From Convivina praedatoris (GTDB lineage: Bacteria > Bacillota > Bacilli > Lactobacillales > Lactobacillaceae), in assembly GCF_933208495.1 (NCBI RefSeq), contig NZ_CAKOET010000006.1:16088-80087 (forward strand): 64,000 nucleotides of DNA. The letters run 5' to 3'. Positions 1-9,401 of the stretch are shown here, one piece after another. The notes under the pieces are model-generated. The model saw only the letters and a program-made list of their open reading frames with translations. It searched no databases and was not told the origin of the DNA. Numbering within the stretch: position 1 is the first letter of the stretch; each line of letters opens with the position of its first letter. Position numbers and translations under genes: made by a program.

Positions 1-35
1 AATAATTTCCGAATGTTCCAGCATGAAGAAATATA

Positions 36-67
36 AAAAGAACGAGGATTTAATTATCCTCGTTCTT
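36..67 (-). terminator. Terminator of the nrd operon
   Basis: Near-perfect inverted repeat AAAAAGAACGAGGAT / ATCCTCGTTCTTTTT around a short AT loop, ending next to the nrdF stop codon. It is followed by a T-run when read on the minus strand. The first 30 bases of the window hold nothing I recognise. Confidence 0.85.
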
Positions 68-68
68 T

Positions 69-1037
69 TTATATTTGATAATCTTCGTCATTCATGGATT
101 CAACTTCACCCAACAAGTAACCATTCCCAACTGCAGAGAAAAAATCATGATTAGCAGTCGACGTCGAAATACCATTCATAACTACCGGATTAACATCCTC
201 TGCTCCATCCGGAAAGAGTGGTTCTTGTCCTAAATTCATTAAAGCCTTATTGGCATTATATCTCAAGAAAGTTAGCACATCTTCTGTCCAACCCAACCCA
301 TCATATAATTCATGCGTATATTTTTCTTCATTTTCGTACAATTCATATAACAGATCATACATCCACTCTTGTAACTTTCCCTGCTGTTCTTCATCCAAAC
401 GATTAAAGCCAATTTGGAATTTATAACCAATATAGGTTCCATGGACCGATTCATCACGCAAGATTAACTTAATCACTTCTGCCACATTATTCATCAAGTT
501 ATGGCCCAAGTAATATAGGGGTGTATAAAAACCAGAATAGAATAGGAAAGTTTCTAAGAAAACAGAAGCTACCTTCTTTTGCAAAGATGTACCCTTTTGA
601 TAGATATCATTAATCCGGTTGGCCTTAAATTGTAAAAATTTATCATGGTTGGCCCAATCAAAAATCTCTTCAATTTCAGCTTTATAGTTTAAAGTTTCAA
701 AAATAGATGAGTAAGACTTAGCATGCACGGACTCCATAAATTGAATATTATTTAAGACAGCCTCTTCTTTTTGGTTAACAGCATCAGCCCGTAAAGCCGC
801 CATACCGTCTTGTGACTGTAGAGTATCCAACGTTGTTAAACCACCAAAAACTCGATTAACAACATCGCGTTCTTGAGCAGAAAGCTCCCCATGCCAAGTT
901 CTCAAATCATTAGAAATTGGAATTCGAGTATCTAACCAAAATTGCTGTGTTAATTTTTCCCAAGTTGCTTTATCTAGTTCATCTTCAATATGATTCCAAT
1001 TTATTGCTACATAAGAACCATCTTGTATATGTCTCAT
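69..1037 (-). CDS. nrdF: Class Ib ribonucleotide reductase small subunit (R2F)
   Basis: The 322-residue protein matches class Ib R2 in length and shows the helical di-metal carboxylate pattern: a glutamate and histidine in ESVHAKS near residue 100 and a second set in ESVHGTY near 200. It houses the dimanganese/diiron tyrosyl-radical centre that activates NrdE for reduction of ribonucleoside diphosphates. It is the last gene of nrdH-nrdE-nrdI-nrdF; its start overlaps the nrdI stop by 4 bases, implying translational coupling. A strong terminator follows directly. Family assignment is firm. Confidence 0.96.
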   Translation of the reverse strand: MRHIQDGSYVAINWNHIEDELDKATWEKLTQQFWLDTRIPISNDLRTWHGELSAQERDVVNRVFGGLTTLDTLQSQDGMAALRADAVNQKEEAVLNNIQFMESVHAKSYSSIFETLNYKAEIEEIFDWANHDKFLQFKANRINDIYQKGTSLQKKVASVFLETFLFYSGFYTPLYYLGHNLMNNVAEVIKLILRDESVHGTYIGYKFQIGFNRLDEEQQGKLQEWMYDLLYELYENEEKYTHELYDGLGWTEDVLTFLRYNANKALMNLGQEPLFPDGAEDVNPVVMNGISTSTANHDFFSAVGNGYLLGEVESMNDEDYQI

Positions 1038-1480
1038 TTTAACTCCTCTACTGTCGTTTTAATTTTTTGATAAATTTTTTGAGCATCAAAACGACTTCCA
1101 CGTAATTCATAGTCGGCTAAAAGCGGTACCTGATATTTTTGGGCATAACGTTTAGCAGTTAAGATATATTGAACGTTGAAATTTCGATTACCCGATCCAA
1201 CAATACCGACCAAAAACTTACGATTATCCGAAAAATCAATATAATCGTCTAAGGCGTTAGTAAATATTTCAGTTACTTCTGGTCCAGTACCCGTCCCACC
1301 GGTTAAATAGGTTGGTACAATAGCTACAAACGGCTTCGTTACTTGTTCGAATTCAGTTTCATCACCAATCAGTTTACTATTTAAAATATCTCCGTTTGCC
1401 TCAGTTACTTCCCGCAATTTATTAATAAACGATTCAGTATTTCCTTCTATTGAAGCATATAAGACATTGATGGCAACCAT
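1034..1480 (-). CDS. nrdI: Flavodoxin-like NrdI, class Ib RNR maturation protein
   Basis: I place the start at the ATG at 1480 (protein MVAINVLYASIEGNTES..., 148 residues) because a GAAAGG ribosome site lies just upstream; a longer reading would run into the end of nrdE. The N-terminal YASIEGNTES segment is the FMN-phosphate loop of NrdI. NrdI supplies the oxidant for assembling the manganese-tyrosyl cofactor of NrdF. Its position between nrdE and nrdF, with a 4-base overlap into nrdF, fits that role. Many lactobacilli carry nrdI elsewhere, so the order is worth noting. Confidence 0.93.
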   Translation of the reverse strand: MVAINVLYASIEGNTESFINKLREVTEANGDILNSKLIGDETEFEQVTKPFVAIVPTYLTGGTGTGPEVTEIFTNALDDYIDFSDNRKFLVGIVGSGNRNFNVQYILTAKRYAQKYQVPLLADYELRGSRFDAQKIYQKIKTTVEELK

Positions 1481-1499
1481 GTAATTAAACCTTTCAAAA

Positions 1500-3671
1500 T
1501 TAAATCGAACAACTCTCACACTCATTTACACCAGACTCTTCATTGTCATCAGTGAAAGTCCGTACATAGTATAACGACTTAATTCCCTTTCGGAAAGCAT
1601 AGTTTCTGAGAATAGAAAGATCACGAGTCGTCATTTTATTGGTGCGACCATCTTTCCATTCATATAGACCGGTTGGAATAGTAGAGCGCATGAATAACGT
1701 CAAAGACATTCCCTGATCGACGTGCTCTTGAGCCGCTGCATAAATATCAATGACCTTACGCATATCAGTATCATAGGCCGAAATAAAGTATGGCATGGTT
1801 TCATTATTCAAACCTGGAGCTGGATAATAAATTTTACCAATCATTGCTTCTTGCCGCTCTTCGACACGATTAACAATTGGGAGCAATGAAGCTGTCGTAT
1901 TATTAACATACGAAATTGATCCAGTTGGTGCGATGGCATGCCGGTAAGCATTGTACAACCCATACTTTTGGACCTCATTACTCAAAGCCAACCAATCATC
2001 TTGATTTGGTACTGGTAAATCATGTAAAAGCTGAGCAACCTTAGCAGTTTTAGGCTGATAACTGTTATTGATATAACGCTCAAAATATGAGCCATCGGCA
2101 TAAGATGATTTATCAAAGTCCTTAAAAGTTTGTTGACGCTCACGGGCAATACGCATTGACGCTTTTAATGAATAAAAATTAAGCATCATAAAGAAGACAT
2201 TAGTGAAGTCTAACGATTCCTGATCACCATATAACATCTTATTTTGAGCAAAGAACGCTGCCAATCCCATGGCGCCCAAACCAATCGCATGATTAGATTG
2301 ATTACCATATTCAACGGATGGTACAACATTCAAATTAGAAGTATCCGACACATAAGTTAACGCCCGAACCATTGCTTCAACTGATGCCCCAAAATCAGGA
2401 CTTTGCATCATGTTAACAATATTAATTGATCCTAGATTACAACTAATGTCTTCCCCCAATTGCGTATACCGTTGCTCATCATTAATTTTAGAAGGAGACT
2501 GAATTTGTAGGATTTCAGAACAAAGATTAGATGACACTACCTTACCAGCAATTGGGTTAGCCCGATTAACTGTATCTAAATTAATCACATAAGGATAGCC
2601 AGATTCCTGTTGTAGTTTAGATATTTCTTCCTCGACCATTCGAGCAGAAAGCATACGCTTATTGATTTTAGGATTAGCCACCATGTTGTCATATTCCACA
2701 GTCAAATCAACATAATTAAAAGGTACACCATATTCTGCTTCAACATCAGCCGGGCTAAACAAAGCCATCATCTGATTATTTTTTACTAACTCATAGAATT
2801 TATCAGGTATTGTAAGACCCAAAGAAAGGGTCTTAACCCGGACTTTTTCATCAGCATTTTCTTTTTTTGTGGCCAAAAAAGTTAGCAAATCGGGATGGAA
2901 AATAGAAAGATAAACAACACCAGCACCTTGTCTAGCACCTACCTGCGATGAAAAGGTAAAAGAATCTTCCAATAACTTCATGATAGGTACAATCCCACCA
3001 GCAGCGTTGTCAATTTCCATGACCGGTGCACCGGCTTCACGAACATTAGAAAGGTTAATACCAACACCTCCACCCATTTTAGAGAGTTGCAAAGCTGAGT
3101 TAACCACTCGGCCGATTGAATTCATATCATCAGACGATTGTAAAACAAAACACGAAACCAACTCTCCACGACGGGCACGCCCCGCATTTAAAAAGGACGG
3201 TGTAGCCGGTTGATAACGTTGGTGCACCATTTCATTGGCAATATTAAGAGCCAACTGCTCATCCCCATCAGCATAAAACAATGAATTAGCAACAATCCGA
3301 TCCAAATATCGTTCAACATAATAGGCGCCATCATTGGTTTTAAGAGCATACTGATTATAAAATTTAAAGGCGGACATAAAGGAACCAAATTGAAAATTTT
3401 GTTTTTCAAGGAAGTCGTATAGCTTTTCGATGAAATCCATATCATACTTCTCAATAAAATTTCGCTCCAAAAACTGATTATCAATCATCCATTCGAAACG
3501 TTCTGCCACTGAGTCGAAGTGCTTTAAATTAGGATTTACATTTTCGCTTAAAAAAGCCTCAAGAGCTTCTTGATCCTTATCCAACTGAATACGACCATCT
3601 TGAGGAATGTTTAATTGATTATTTAAATCAAAGTAAGTAACTTCGTCGATATTAATATTTTTTAAAGACAT
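1500..3671 (-). CDS. nrdE: Class Ib ribonucleotide reductase large subunit
   Basis: A 723-residue NrdE with the N-terminal R1 region, the conserved cysteine of LVSCFVLQ (about residue 174), the NLCSEI active-site segment and a C-terminal ECESC redox pair (residues 717-721) that receives electrons from NrdH. It reduces NDPs to dNDPs in the cytoplasm. Length and motifs are complete. It follows nrdH by about 36 bases and precedes nrdI by 19, so all four genes form one operon. I found no obvious NrdR box upstream. Confidence 0.97.
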   Translation of the reverse strand: MSLKNINIDEVTYFDLNNQLNIPQDGRIQLDKDQEALEAFLSENVNPNLKHFDSVAERFEWMIDNQFLERNFIEKYDMDFIEKLYDFLEKQNFQFGSFMSAFKFYNQYALKTNDGAYYVERYLDRIVANSLFYADGDEQLALNIANEMVHQRYQPATPSFLNAGRARRGELVSCFVLQSSDDMNSIGRVVNSALQLSKMGGGVGINLSNVREAGAPVMEIDNAAGGIVPIMKLLEDSFTFSSQVGARQGAGVVYLSIFHPDLLTFLATKKENADEKVRVKTLSLGLTIPDKFYELVKNNQMMALFSPADVEAEYGVPFNYVDLTVEYDNMVANPKINKRMLSARMVEEEISKLQQESGYPYVINLDTVNRANPIAGKVVSSNLCSEILQIQSPSKINDEQRYTQLGEDISCNLGSINIVNMMQSPDFGASVEAMVRALTYVSDTSNLNVVPSVEYGNQSNHAIGLGAMGLAAFFAQNKMLYGDQESLDFTNVFFMMLNFYSLKASMRIARERQQTFKDFDKSSYADGSYFERYINNSYQPKTAKVAQLLHDLPVPNQDDWLALSNEVQKYGLYNAYRHAIAPTGSISYVNNTTASLLPIVNRVEERQEAMIGKIYYPAPGLNNETMPYFISAYDTDMRKVIDIYAAAQEHVDQGMSLTLFMRSTIPTGLYEWKDGRTNKMTTRDLSILRNYAFRKGIKSLYYVRTFTDDNEESGVNECESCSI

Positions 3672-3707
3672 ACATGCTCCACTCTAGTTATATGGCAATA
3701 AAATCCG

Positions 3708-3935
3708 TTAAGCTTGAATTTTCTCTAACTCACTTGGACGGAAGCCGCTGAAATTCAATTCTCCACTCATGACCACTGGAGTCTGACGGAAACCTTTTTC
3801 ACGCAATTGATCTATGTATTGGGTCTCTTGGGAAATGTTAATTTCTTGATACTCAATACCCTTCTGATCTAAAAATTTCTTTGTCATCTTACATTGCACA
3901 CAATTATTTTTAGTATAAACAGTCACGGCTAACAT
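3708..3935 (-). CDS. nrdH: Glutaredoxin-like NrdH redoxin
   Basis: The 75-residue product beginning MLAVTVYTKNNC has the CVQC redox site and the C-terminal FSGFRPSEL typical of NrdH, the thioredoxin-reductase-dependent electron donor to NrdE. The start is the ATG at 3935 because AAGGAGGT lies directly upstream; an in-frame extension to 3977 would place the ribosome site inside the gene. First gene of the nrd operon, divergent from the CorC-like gene. A possible promoter (TTGAAG-16-TAAACT, about 4000-4020) is only moderately convincing. Confidence 0.95.
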   Translation of the reverse strand: MLAVTVYTKNNCVQCKMTKKFLDQKGIEYQEINISQETQYIDQLREKGFRQTPVVMSGELNFSGFRPSELEKIQA

Positions 3936-3969
3936 AGTAACGACCTCCTTTAATTTTTTTGATTTGCAT

Positions 3970-3984
3970 TTTTCCATTGGAAAA
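3970..3984. promoter_or_regulatory. 15-bp palindrome in the nrdH leader
   Basis: TTTTCCA-T-TGGAAAA is a perfect palindrome 35 bases before the nrdH start. It does not resemble an NrdR box. It could be an operator or a short RNA hairpin. A second smaller repeat, CCTTGA-N4-TCAAGG, lies at 4009-4024. Confidence 0.4.
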
Positions 3985-4134
3985 GCTATCTACTAGTTTA
4001 CCTATTTACCTTGATACTTCAAGGTCAAAATTTAGCCTCTCAAACATTTGTTCCCATTAAAGCCCGACAGCAATAGCTTTCATAAATTAATATTAATAAA
4101 ACAAAATTTTACTCATTTTTCAGTAGGCTAATTT

Positions 4135-4163
4135 TTACCAATTTTGGTGAAATTTGTTATAAT
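4135..4163 (+). promoter_or_regulatory. Promoter of the CorC-like gene
   Basis: TTACCA, 17-base spacer, TATAAT preceded by TG (extended -10). It lies about 50 bases before the TTG start at 4215 and is well placed for that gene. Confidence 0.7.
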
Positions 4164-4214
4164 ATGCCCTAGTGTAACATTTATTTTTACTATTTAAAGA
4201 AAGAGGTATTTCTT

Positions 4215-5633
4215 TTGGACTCTGGCCCCTCGATGATGACTAATTTTATTATCATCTTATTTGTCTTATTACTGGCTATTTTGTTTACCCTAACTGAGTA
4301 TTCGTTAGTCAAAGTACGATTGAGCGCTTTACAAGCTATGCAAGAAGATCGTACAACCCCATCAAAAAAAATCAGCCAAGCGATTCATATGGTGGAGCAT
4401 CTAACAGAATATCTTTCGACCGCCCAGGTTGGTATTACTTTAACTAGTCTGATTTTAGGTTGGATTGGAGAAGAAACCGTTGCCAATTTAATCTTATCGT
4501 CACATATTATCCCTAGTGAATACGCTCACGCAGTTGCTTCTGTAGCTGCTATTGTCATCTTTACAGTCATTCACGCCGTATTTACTGACTTAGTACCTAA
4601 AAACATCGCTATTGAAGAACCTATAAAAGTCCTTTTGTTAATTGTTCGTCCGGTACGCTTCTTCCATATCGCTCTTTTTCCGCTGATTTGGATATTAGAC
4701 CATCTGTCAAACGCTGTTACTCGTTTACTTGGCTTCCAAGTAGATAACGATCATGATATCTACTCTCAAACTGAAATTTTATCTCTATCAAGAAATGCTG
4801 CTGAAGCCGGTGAGTTAGATGATGAAGATTTAACTTTCATGCAACGTGCCTTTGAAATGAACGATAAGGTCGCCGTTGATATTATGATTGATCGAACATC
4901 AATGGACGTTATTGACGTCAAGGATACGATTAACCAGGGGGTTGATCTCTATCTTCAAAAACGTCATTCACGTTTTCCGGTTGTGGCTGATAATGATAAA
5001 GATAAGGTTTTGGGCTATGTTTTTAATTATGATTTAGTTCGCCAAGGCCGAATTAGTGGCAACGAACCAATCGCTAAAATTATGCGTGACATCCCCGCCG
5101 TACCAGAAAATATGGATTTACATGATGTAATGGATGAAATGATTATGAAGCGCTCACCCATTGCCGTTGTAGTTGATGAGTATGGTGGAACGGCCGGAAT
5201 CATTACCGACAAAGATATTTATGAAGAGTTATTTGGCAGTGTTCGAGACGAAATGGATGATCAATCCGATGAATACATCGAAAAACTTGGTGATCATCGC
5301 TATAAGGTATCTGGTAAGACAACCTTATATGATTTCCAGCGCTACTTTAATACAAACGTTAAAGAATTAGATGACGATGAAGCGGTTACTTTAACCGGCT
5401 ATGTTTTGAAAAAAGATCCGGACTTTAGAACCGGCGACACCATGCAAATTGCTAATTTCCAAATTATGGCCTTGGACTATGATAACGCCTTTATTCCTGA
5501 ATTTGCCGTTAAGGAACTTCCTAAACCTTTCCAGGATGTTAATAGTAATGGTATTTATGATCATGATGAGGATTTGTCAGAAAGTGCTACCAGTTCTCCT
5601 AATACATCTAGTTCAAATTCTCAAAAAGATTAA
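4215..5633 (+). CDS. CNNM/CBS-domain membrane protein, CorC/HlyC family
   Basis: A 472-residue protein with an N-terminal CNNM-type membrane domain (hydrophobic helices within about residues 8-160), a paired CBS region (about 215-335, including the DEYGGTAGIITDKD segment) and a C-terminal CorC/HlyC transporter-associated domain (about 345-430). The tail is acidic and Ser/Asn-rich. Such proteins are linked to magnesium or cobalt homeostasis; the label hemolysin is historical. The start is TTG with AGAGG about 8 bases upstream. Monocistronic, with its own promoter and terminator. The exact ion is not deducible. Confidence 0.88.
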   Translation: MDSGPSMMTNFIIILFVLLLAILFTLTEYSLVKVRLSALQAMQEDRTTPSKKISQAIHMVEHLTEYLSTAQVGITLTSLILGWIGEETVANLILSSHIIPSEYAHAVASVAAIVIFTVIHAVFTDLVPKNIAIEEPIKVLLLIVRPVRFFHIALFPLIWILDHLSNAVTRLLGFQVDNDHDIYSQTEILSLSRNAAEAGELDDEDLTFMQRAFEMNDKVAVDIMIDRTSMDVIDVKDTINQGVDLYLQKRHSRFPVVADNDKDKVLGYVFNYDLVRQGRISGNEPIAKIMRDIPAVPENMDLHDVMDEMIMKRSPIAVVVDEYGGTAGIITDKDIYEELFGSVRDEMDDQSDEYIEKLGDHRYKVSGKTTLYDFQRYFNTNVKELDDDEAVTLTGYVLKKDPDFRTGDTMQIANFQIMALDYDNAFIPEFAVKELPKPFQDVNSNGIYDHDEDLSESATSSPNTSSSNSQKD

Positions 5634-5640
5634 TCAATCT

Positions 5641-5668
5641 AGCTCACCAATAATTAGTGAGCTTTTTA
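5641..5668 (+). terminator. Terminator of the CorC-like gene
   Basis: AGCTCAC / GTGAGCT hairpin followed by TTTTTAT, eight bases after the stop codon. Confidence 0.85.
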
Positions 5669-5731
5669 TGTACTCTCAAATAATGATAAACTGGAGGAAA
5701 AGACTCATACGATGAAAGGAAACTATACTTT

Positions 5732-6397
5732 ATGGCAATTACTATTTACATGGTCCGCCACGGTGAAACCTATTTTAATTTAACACGTCGCTTTCAGGGA
5801 CATTCGGATGCTCCTCTAACAACCAAAGGTATCCAAGATGCTCATCAAGCTGGGCAACGCTTAGCTAAAATAGCTTTTAATGGCGCCTACTCATCCGATT
5901 TAACGCGAGCTATCCACACGGCCCGCTTTATTTTAGCTGAAAACCAAGCCCAATCACCCAAAGAGCCCGTCCAATTACCCGATTTTCGTGAAGAGAATTT
6001 TGGCTCTTTTGAAGGAGTCGACTCTCAGGTCACTGTTACCTATCTAAATGGTTTTGTTCAGCCTATTTATAATGACTATAGCGCCATGGTGAGGGACATT
6101 GGTATGAAGGCTGTCATGAACTTGTTTCACGATCATGACCCCTATCAATTGGCTGAAAACTATGAACACTTCTATGAGCGTATTCAGCACGGATTTGAAT
6201 TACTTCGTCAAGCACATCATGATGGTGATCAAGTCTTAGTAGTCGCTCATGGTACGACAATCCGTGCAATTGCTGATATGTTTGGTCACAGTGACCTAGC
6301 CTTGGACTCAGTCAAAAATGGAGCCGTGATGCAACTATCACTAACCGATACCGCAGCTGAAGTAATTTCCTTCAACGATACTGAAACTTATTTTTAA
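5732..6397 (+). CDS. Histidine phosphatase (phosphoglycerate mutase-like)
   Basis: A 221-residue protein opening with the RHGE phosphohistidine motif (residues 9-12) and carrying a second catalytic histidine in VVAHGTTIRA near residue 172. These define the histidine phosphatase superfamily, in which the N-terminal histidine is transiently phosphorylated. The substrate cannot be read from sequence; it is more like the broad phosphatases of the GpmB/CobC type than glycolytic dPGM. Only 16 bases separate it from hflX, so the two are probably cotranscribed. Confidence 0.9.
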   Translation: MAITIYMVRHGETYFNLTRRFQGHSDAPLTTKGIQDAHQAGQRLAKIAFNGAYSSDLTRAIHTARFILAENQAQSPKEPVQLPDFREENFGSFEGVDSQVTVTYLNGFVQPIYNDYSAMVRDIGMKAVMNLFHDHDPYQLAENYEHFYERIQHGFELLRQAHHDGDQVLVVAHGTTIRAIADMFGHSDLALDSVKNGAVMQLSLTDTAAEVISFNDTETYF

Positions 6398-6413
6398 GAA
6401 AAAGGCAGTCTAA

Positions 6414-7700
6414 ATGACAGATGATACACTCCGTCCGGTTTTACTAGCCGGGCTTCAAGGTCAACAAAATCAAAATATTGATTATGAATTGGCCGAATTA
6501 GCTAACTTAGCTGAAGCAAACAATCTCCAGCCAGTTGAAACATTCTTACAAAAACTAGACCGGCCCAACCCAGCGACTTATTTTGGCAAAGGTAAAGTCG
6601 AAGAACTAGGACAAGCAGTTCAAAGCTATGAAGTAGATTTAATCGTTGTAAACGATGAGCTTTCCCCTTCACAAATTCGTAACTTAGAAAAATTAACCGA
6701 TGCTACAGTTGTTGATCGAACTGGTTTAATTCTAGATATTTTTGCCCAACGAGCTCAAACTAAAGTTGCTAAACTCCAAGTCCAACTTGCTCGTTTGCAA
6801 TACCAACTACCACGTTTACGTACTAGCATGTCGGTCAGTCTTGACCAGCAGACTGGTGCTGGTGGCGCAGGATTTACCAGCCGTGGATCCGGTGAAACTA
6901 AGCTAGAACAATCCCGTCGTCGTATCACCAGTGAAATGGTTCATATTAGACAGGAACTTGCTGAACTAATTAAAGACGAAGATACTCGTACCACTCAACG
7001 TCAAGCTAGCCAACTTCCGACCGTCGCTTTAGTTGGATATACTAATGCCGGTAAATCAACCCTGATGAACCGGCTATTAGAACGCTTTGGTGTGGGTGCA
7101 GTTAACGCCACCACAAAACAAGTCTTTGAAAAGAACATGCTCTTTGCCACTTTAAATACTACGGTTCGTAAGTTAACCTTGACCGATAAACGTCAGTTGC
7201 TATTAAGTGATACGGTTGGTTTTGTTTCTAAACTCCCCCACAACCTAGTTGCTGCCTTTCGCTCGACTTTAGAGGCTGCTGGTCAAGCTGACTTGTTATT
7301 ACAAGTTGTTGATGTTTCTGATTCAAATTATCAGCAAATGATGAAAACGACTGAAGAAACTCTTCAGTCGATTGGTGTAATTGGTCGACCAATGATTACC
7401 GTTTTCAATAAGGCCGATCAAACCAACTTACCCTATCCCACAGTTGATGGCGAAAATGCAATTACTATCTCAGCACTGGACTTAAAATCGCAAGATGAAT
7501 TAATTCAGCTGATTGAGCAAAATATTTTTGCTGATAGTCAACCAGTTAAATTAAAAATTCCTTTTAGTGAAAATAAACTAGTCGCTACTTTGAGTAGCCA
7601 ACATGTCTTCTTACAGGAAGACTACACCGAAGAAGGCACAATTATTGAATTAATACTTTCACCGCAAGAATTGGCTAAATATCAAGCGTACCAAATTTAA
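6414..7700 (+). CDS. hflX: Ribosome-associated GTPase HflX
   Basis: A 428-residue protein with the glycine-rich HflX domain (residues about 20-185, including GAGGAGFTSRGSGETK), then a GTPase domain: G1 GYTNAGKST at 208-216, G3 DTVGF and G4 NKAD. HflX binds the 50S subunit and splits stalled or heat-damaged 70S ribosomes. The start ATG is preceded by AAAGG. It lies downstream of the histidine phosphatase, with a terminator after the stop. Nothing is missing from the family pattern. Confidence 0.96.
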   Translation: MTDDTLRPVLLAGLQGQQNQNIDYELAELANLAEANNLQPVETFLQKLDRPNPATYFGKGKVEELGQAVQSYEVDLIVVNDELSPSQIRNLEKLTDATVVDRTGLILDIFAQRAQTKVAKLQVQLARLQYQLPRLRTSMSVSLDQQTGAGGAGFTSRGSGETKLEQSRRRITSEMVHIRQELAELIKDEDTRTTQRQASQLPTVALVGYTNAGKSTLMNRLLERFGVGAVNATTKQVFEKNMLFATLNTTVRKLTLTDKRQLLLSDTVGFVSKLPHNLVAAFRSTLEAAGQADLLLQVVDVSDSNYQQMMKTTEETLQSIGVIGRPMITVFNKADQTNLPYPTVDGENAITISALDLKSQDELIQLIEQNIFADSQPVKLKIPFSENKLVATLSSQHVFLQEDYTEEGTIIELILSPQELAKYQAYQI

Positions 7701-7704
7701 AAAG

Positions 7705-7731
7705 AACCGATTCTTAGTGAATCGGTTTTTA
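7705..7731 (+). terminator. Terminator of hflX
   Basis: AACCGATTC / GAATCGGTT hairpin followed by TTTTA, directly after the hflX stop codon. Confidence 0.88.
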
Positions 7732-7735
7732 TGTA

Positions 7736-7762
7736 CAAAAAAACAGCCATCTCTGACTGTTT
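7736..7762 (-). terminator. Terminator of the tRNA-Tyr/Gln unit
   Basis: On the minus strand AAACAGTC / GGCTGTTT forms an eight-pair stem followed by a run of seven T. It ends the two-tRNA transcript. Confidence 0.8.
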
Positions 7763-7769
7763 GATTTAA

Positions 7770-7841
7770 TTGCCCCTGCTGGGATCGAACCAGCGCATGG
7801 AGGTACCAAAAACCTCTGCCTTACCACTTGGCCAAGGGGCA
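7770..7841 (-). tRNA. tRNA-Gln (TTG)
   Basis: Acceptor TGCCCCT / AGGGGCA, anticodon stem GAGGT/ACCTC with loop TTTTGGT (anticodon TTG), T-arm GCTGG/CCAGC, discriminator A. No CCA is encoded. Confidence 0.95.
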
Positions 7842-7879
7842 ATAGCTATTTATTTATAACCGTTAGCTATGATACGGTA

Positions 7880-7962
7880 TGGGAGCGGTAGGATTCGAAC
7901 CTACGAACCCGAAGGAACGGAGTTACAGTCCGTCGCGTTTAGCCAGACTTCGCTACACTCCC
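7880..7962 (-). tRNA. tRNA-Tyr (GTA)
   Basis: Acceptor GGGAGTG / CGCTCCC, anticodon stem ACGGA/TCCGT with loop CTGTAAC (anticodon GTA), a long variable arm as in bacterial tRNA-Tyr, and discriminator A. It is transcribed before tRNA-Gln. Confidence 0.95.
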
Positions 7963-7983
7963 GCTGTCTCAAACAACCTTTAT

Positions 7984-8012
7984 ATTATAACAATTTACAA
8001 ATTAATAATCAA
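7984..8012 (-). promoter_or_regulatory. Promoter of the tRNA-Tyr/Gln unit
   Basis: TTGATT, 17-base spacer, TATAAT on the minus strand, about 20 bases upstream of tRNA-Tyr. It starts after the end of the MFS gene, giving the tRNAs their own transcript. Confidence 0.8.
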
Positions 8013-8026
8013 TCATTTTGCCCAAA

Positions 8027-9379
8027 CTATTTTAATCGCCGTGAGAGACCTAAGGCTATAATAATCATCCCTAAAGAAATGGCAAATCCAACTCGAATAC
8101 CTGCCACTTCGCCGGCTTCAGTACCAACCAGTGAGGCAGCAATCGACATAATTCCTACGATAATTGCTGTTCCAACTGAACTAGCGATTTGGCGAAACAT
8201 ACTGTAAGCTGGGATAGCATCTGGAATTAAGTCGGGTGATAACGATTTAACCGCCTGCGTTTGAATCGGAATTAAGACCATTACTAAACCTAACTGACGA
8301 ATAAGCTGAGCCCCCAATAAAATCCAAAAGGCAAACTTCAGCTTTACATTAAGTTGTAAAATCGTACCCAAAATATCTAAACTTAATCCAATTAAAGTTA
8401 ACTTCTTGATGGAATAACGGTCAAACCAACGGCCAGAAAGTGGTGACAATATCCCTGTTAATACGGCTCCTGGTAAGATTACCCAGGCTGAAACAAGTGG
8501 ATTCTGTTTCATAACACCTTGAATCAAGAGTGTCAAAATAATCGTATTACTAAACATAGTTGAAGTTAACAAAAAATTAATGCTGTTAGCTAAATTAAAT
8601 TGCCGATCTTTAAAAATTTGTAAATCGATTACCGGATTGGAGACGTGTTCTTGATAGTGTAAAAATAAAAAGCCACATACAATCCCAACCAGTATGTTAC
8701 CTAGCACTGGCCAAGAAATAAAGCTCATCGTGCCAATATTAGAAAGGCCAATCAAAATTGCAGTTAAGCTAAACGACAGCAATCCCAGTCCCTGATAATT
8801 TAAATGTTCATCGCCTTGCTTTTGTTCCTTGGGCAAGCATAGCCCCGCAGCTATAATTGTTATTGCCATAACAGGAATCAACACAATAAAAAGATAACGC
8901 CAAGAAGCCACGTTTAGAATAATGCCAGCAATACTAGGGCCAATAATTGGTGCAAAATTAAACACCATCCCCACTATCCCCATGACCATGCCCCGATGTT
9001 CTTTAGGGGCGTATTTTAAGCCAGCAACCATCACCAACGGGAACAATACTCCGGCTCCTAGAGCTTGAATCATACGACCTACAACAACTAACCAAAAAGT
9101 TAGCGCTAGGGCCCCTAAAATTGATCCCAATAAAAATATCGTCGCAAAACTCAAATATAAATTTCGCATTGAATATTTTTTAATTAAATAAGAACTGGCT
9201 GGAATTACCAAGGCCGATATCAGCATATAACCGGTCGTTACCCATTGAACCTGGGAAACCGATATATGAAAAGCAGCCATTAAATTTGGCAAGGCAATGT
9301 TCATTAAAGTGGAACTAAAAGCTCCCAAAAACGAACCCACAACCATAATTGCTAATCTTAATTTATAGCTTAATTTCAT
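8027..9379 (-). CDS. MFS drug-type exporter (DHA2, EmrB/QacA-like)
   Basis: A 450-residue, highly hydrophobic protein of the major facilitator superfamily. The N-terminal LMNIALPNL segment, the GRMIQALGAG stretch and NFAPIIGPSIAG (antiporter motif C region) place it in the DHA2 drug:H+ antiporter group. It probably expels a hydrophobic toxic compound; the substrate is unknown. The family usually has 14 helices and this protein is at the short end. An AGGTGAG-type ribosome site precedes the ATG. No regulator gene is adjacent. Confidence 0.85.
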   Translation of the reverse strand: MKLSYKLRLAIMVVGSFLGAFSSTLMNIALPNLMAAFHISVSQVQWVTTGYMLISALVIPASSYLIKKYSMRNLYLSFATIFLLGSILGALALTFWLVVVGRMIQALGAGVLFPLVMVAGLKYAPKEHRGMVMGIVGMVFNFAPIIGPSIAGIILNVASWRYLFIVLIPVMAITIIAAGLCLPKEQKQGDEHLNYQGLGLLSFSLTAILIGLSNIGTMSFISWPVLGNILVGIVCGFLFLHYQEHVSNPVIDLQIFKDRQFNLANSINFLLTSTMFSNTIILTLLIQGVMKQNPLVSAWVILPGAVLTGILSPLSGRWFDRYSIKKLTLIGLSLDILGTILQLNVKLKFAFWILLGAQLIRQLGLVMVLIPIQTQAVKSLSPDLIPDAIPAYSMFRQIASSVGTAIIVGIMSIAASLVGTEAGEVAGIRVGFAISLGMIIIALGLSRRLK

Positions 9380-9401
9380 AACTTATATCTCACCTATTTT
9401 T

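Noticed and set aside
7869..8207. 112-codon plus-strand frame near tRNA-Tyr
   Set aside because: It crosses a tRNA gene and the 3' end of the MFS gene; no ribosome site.
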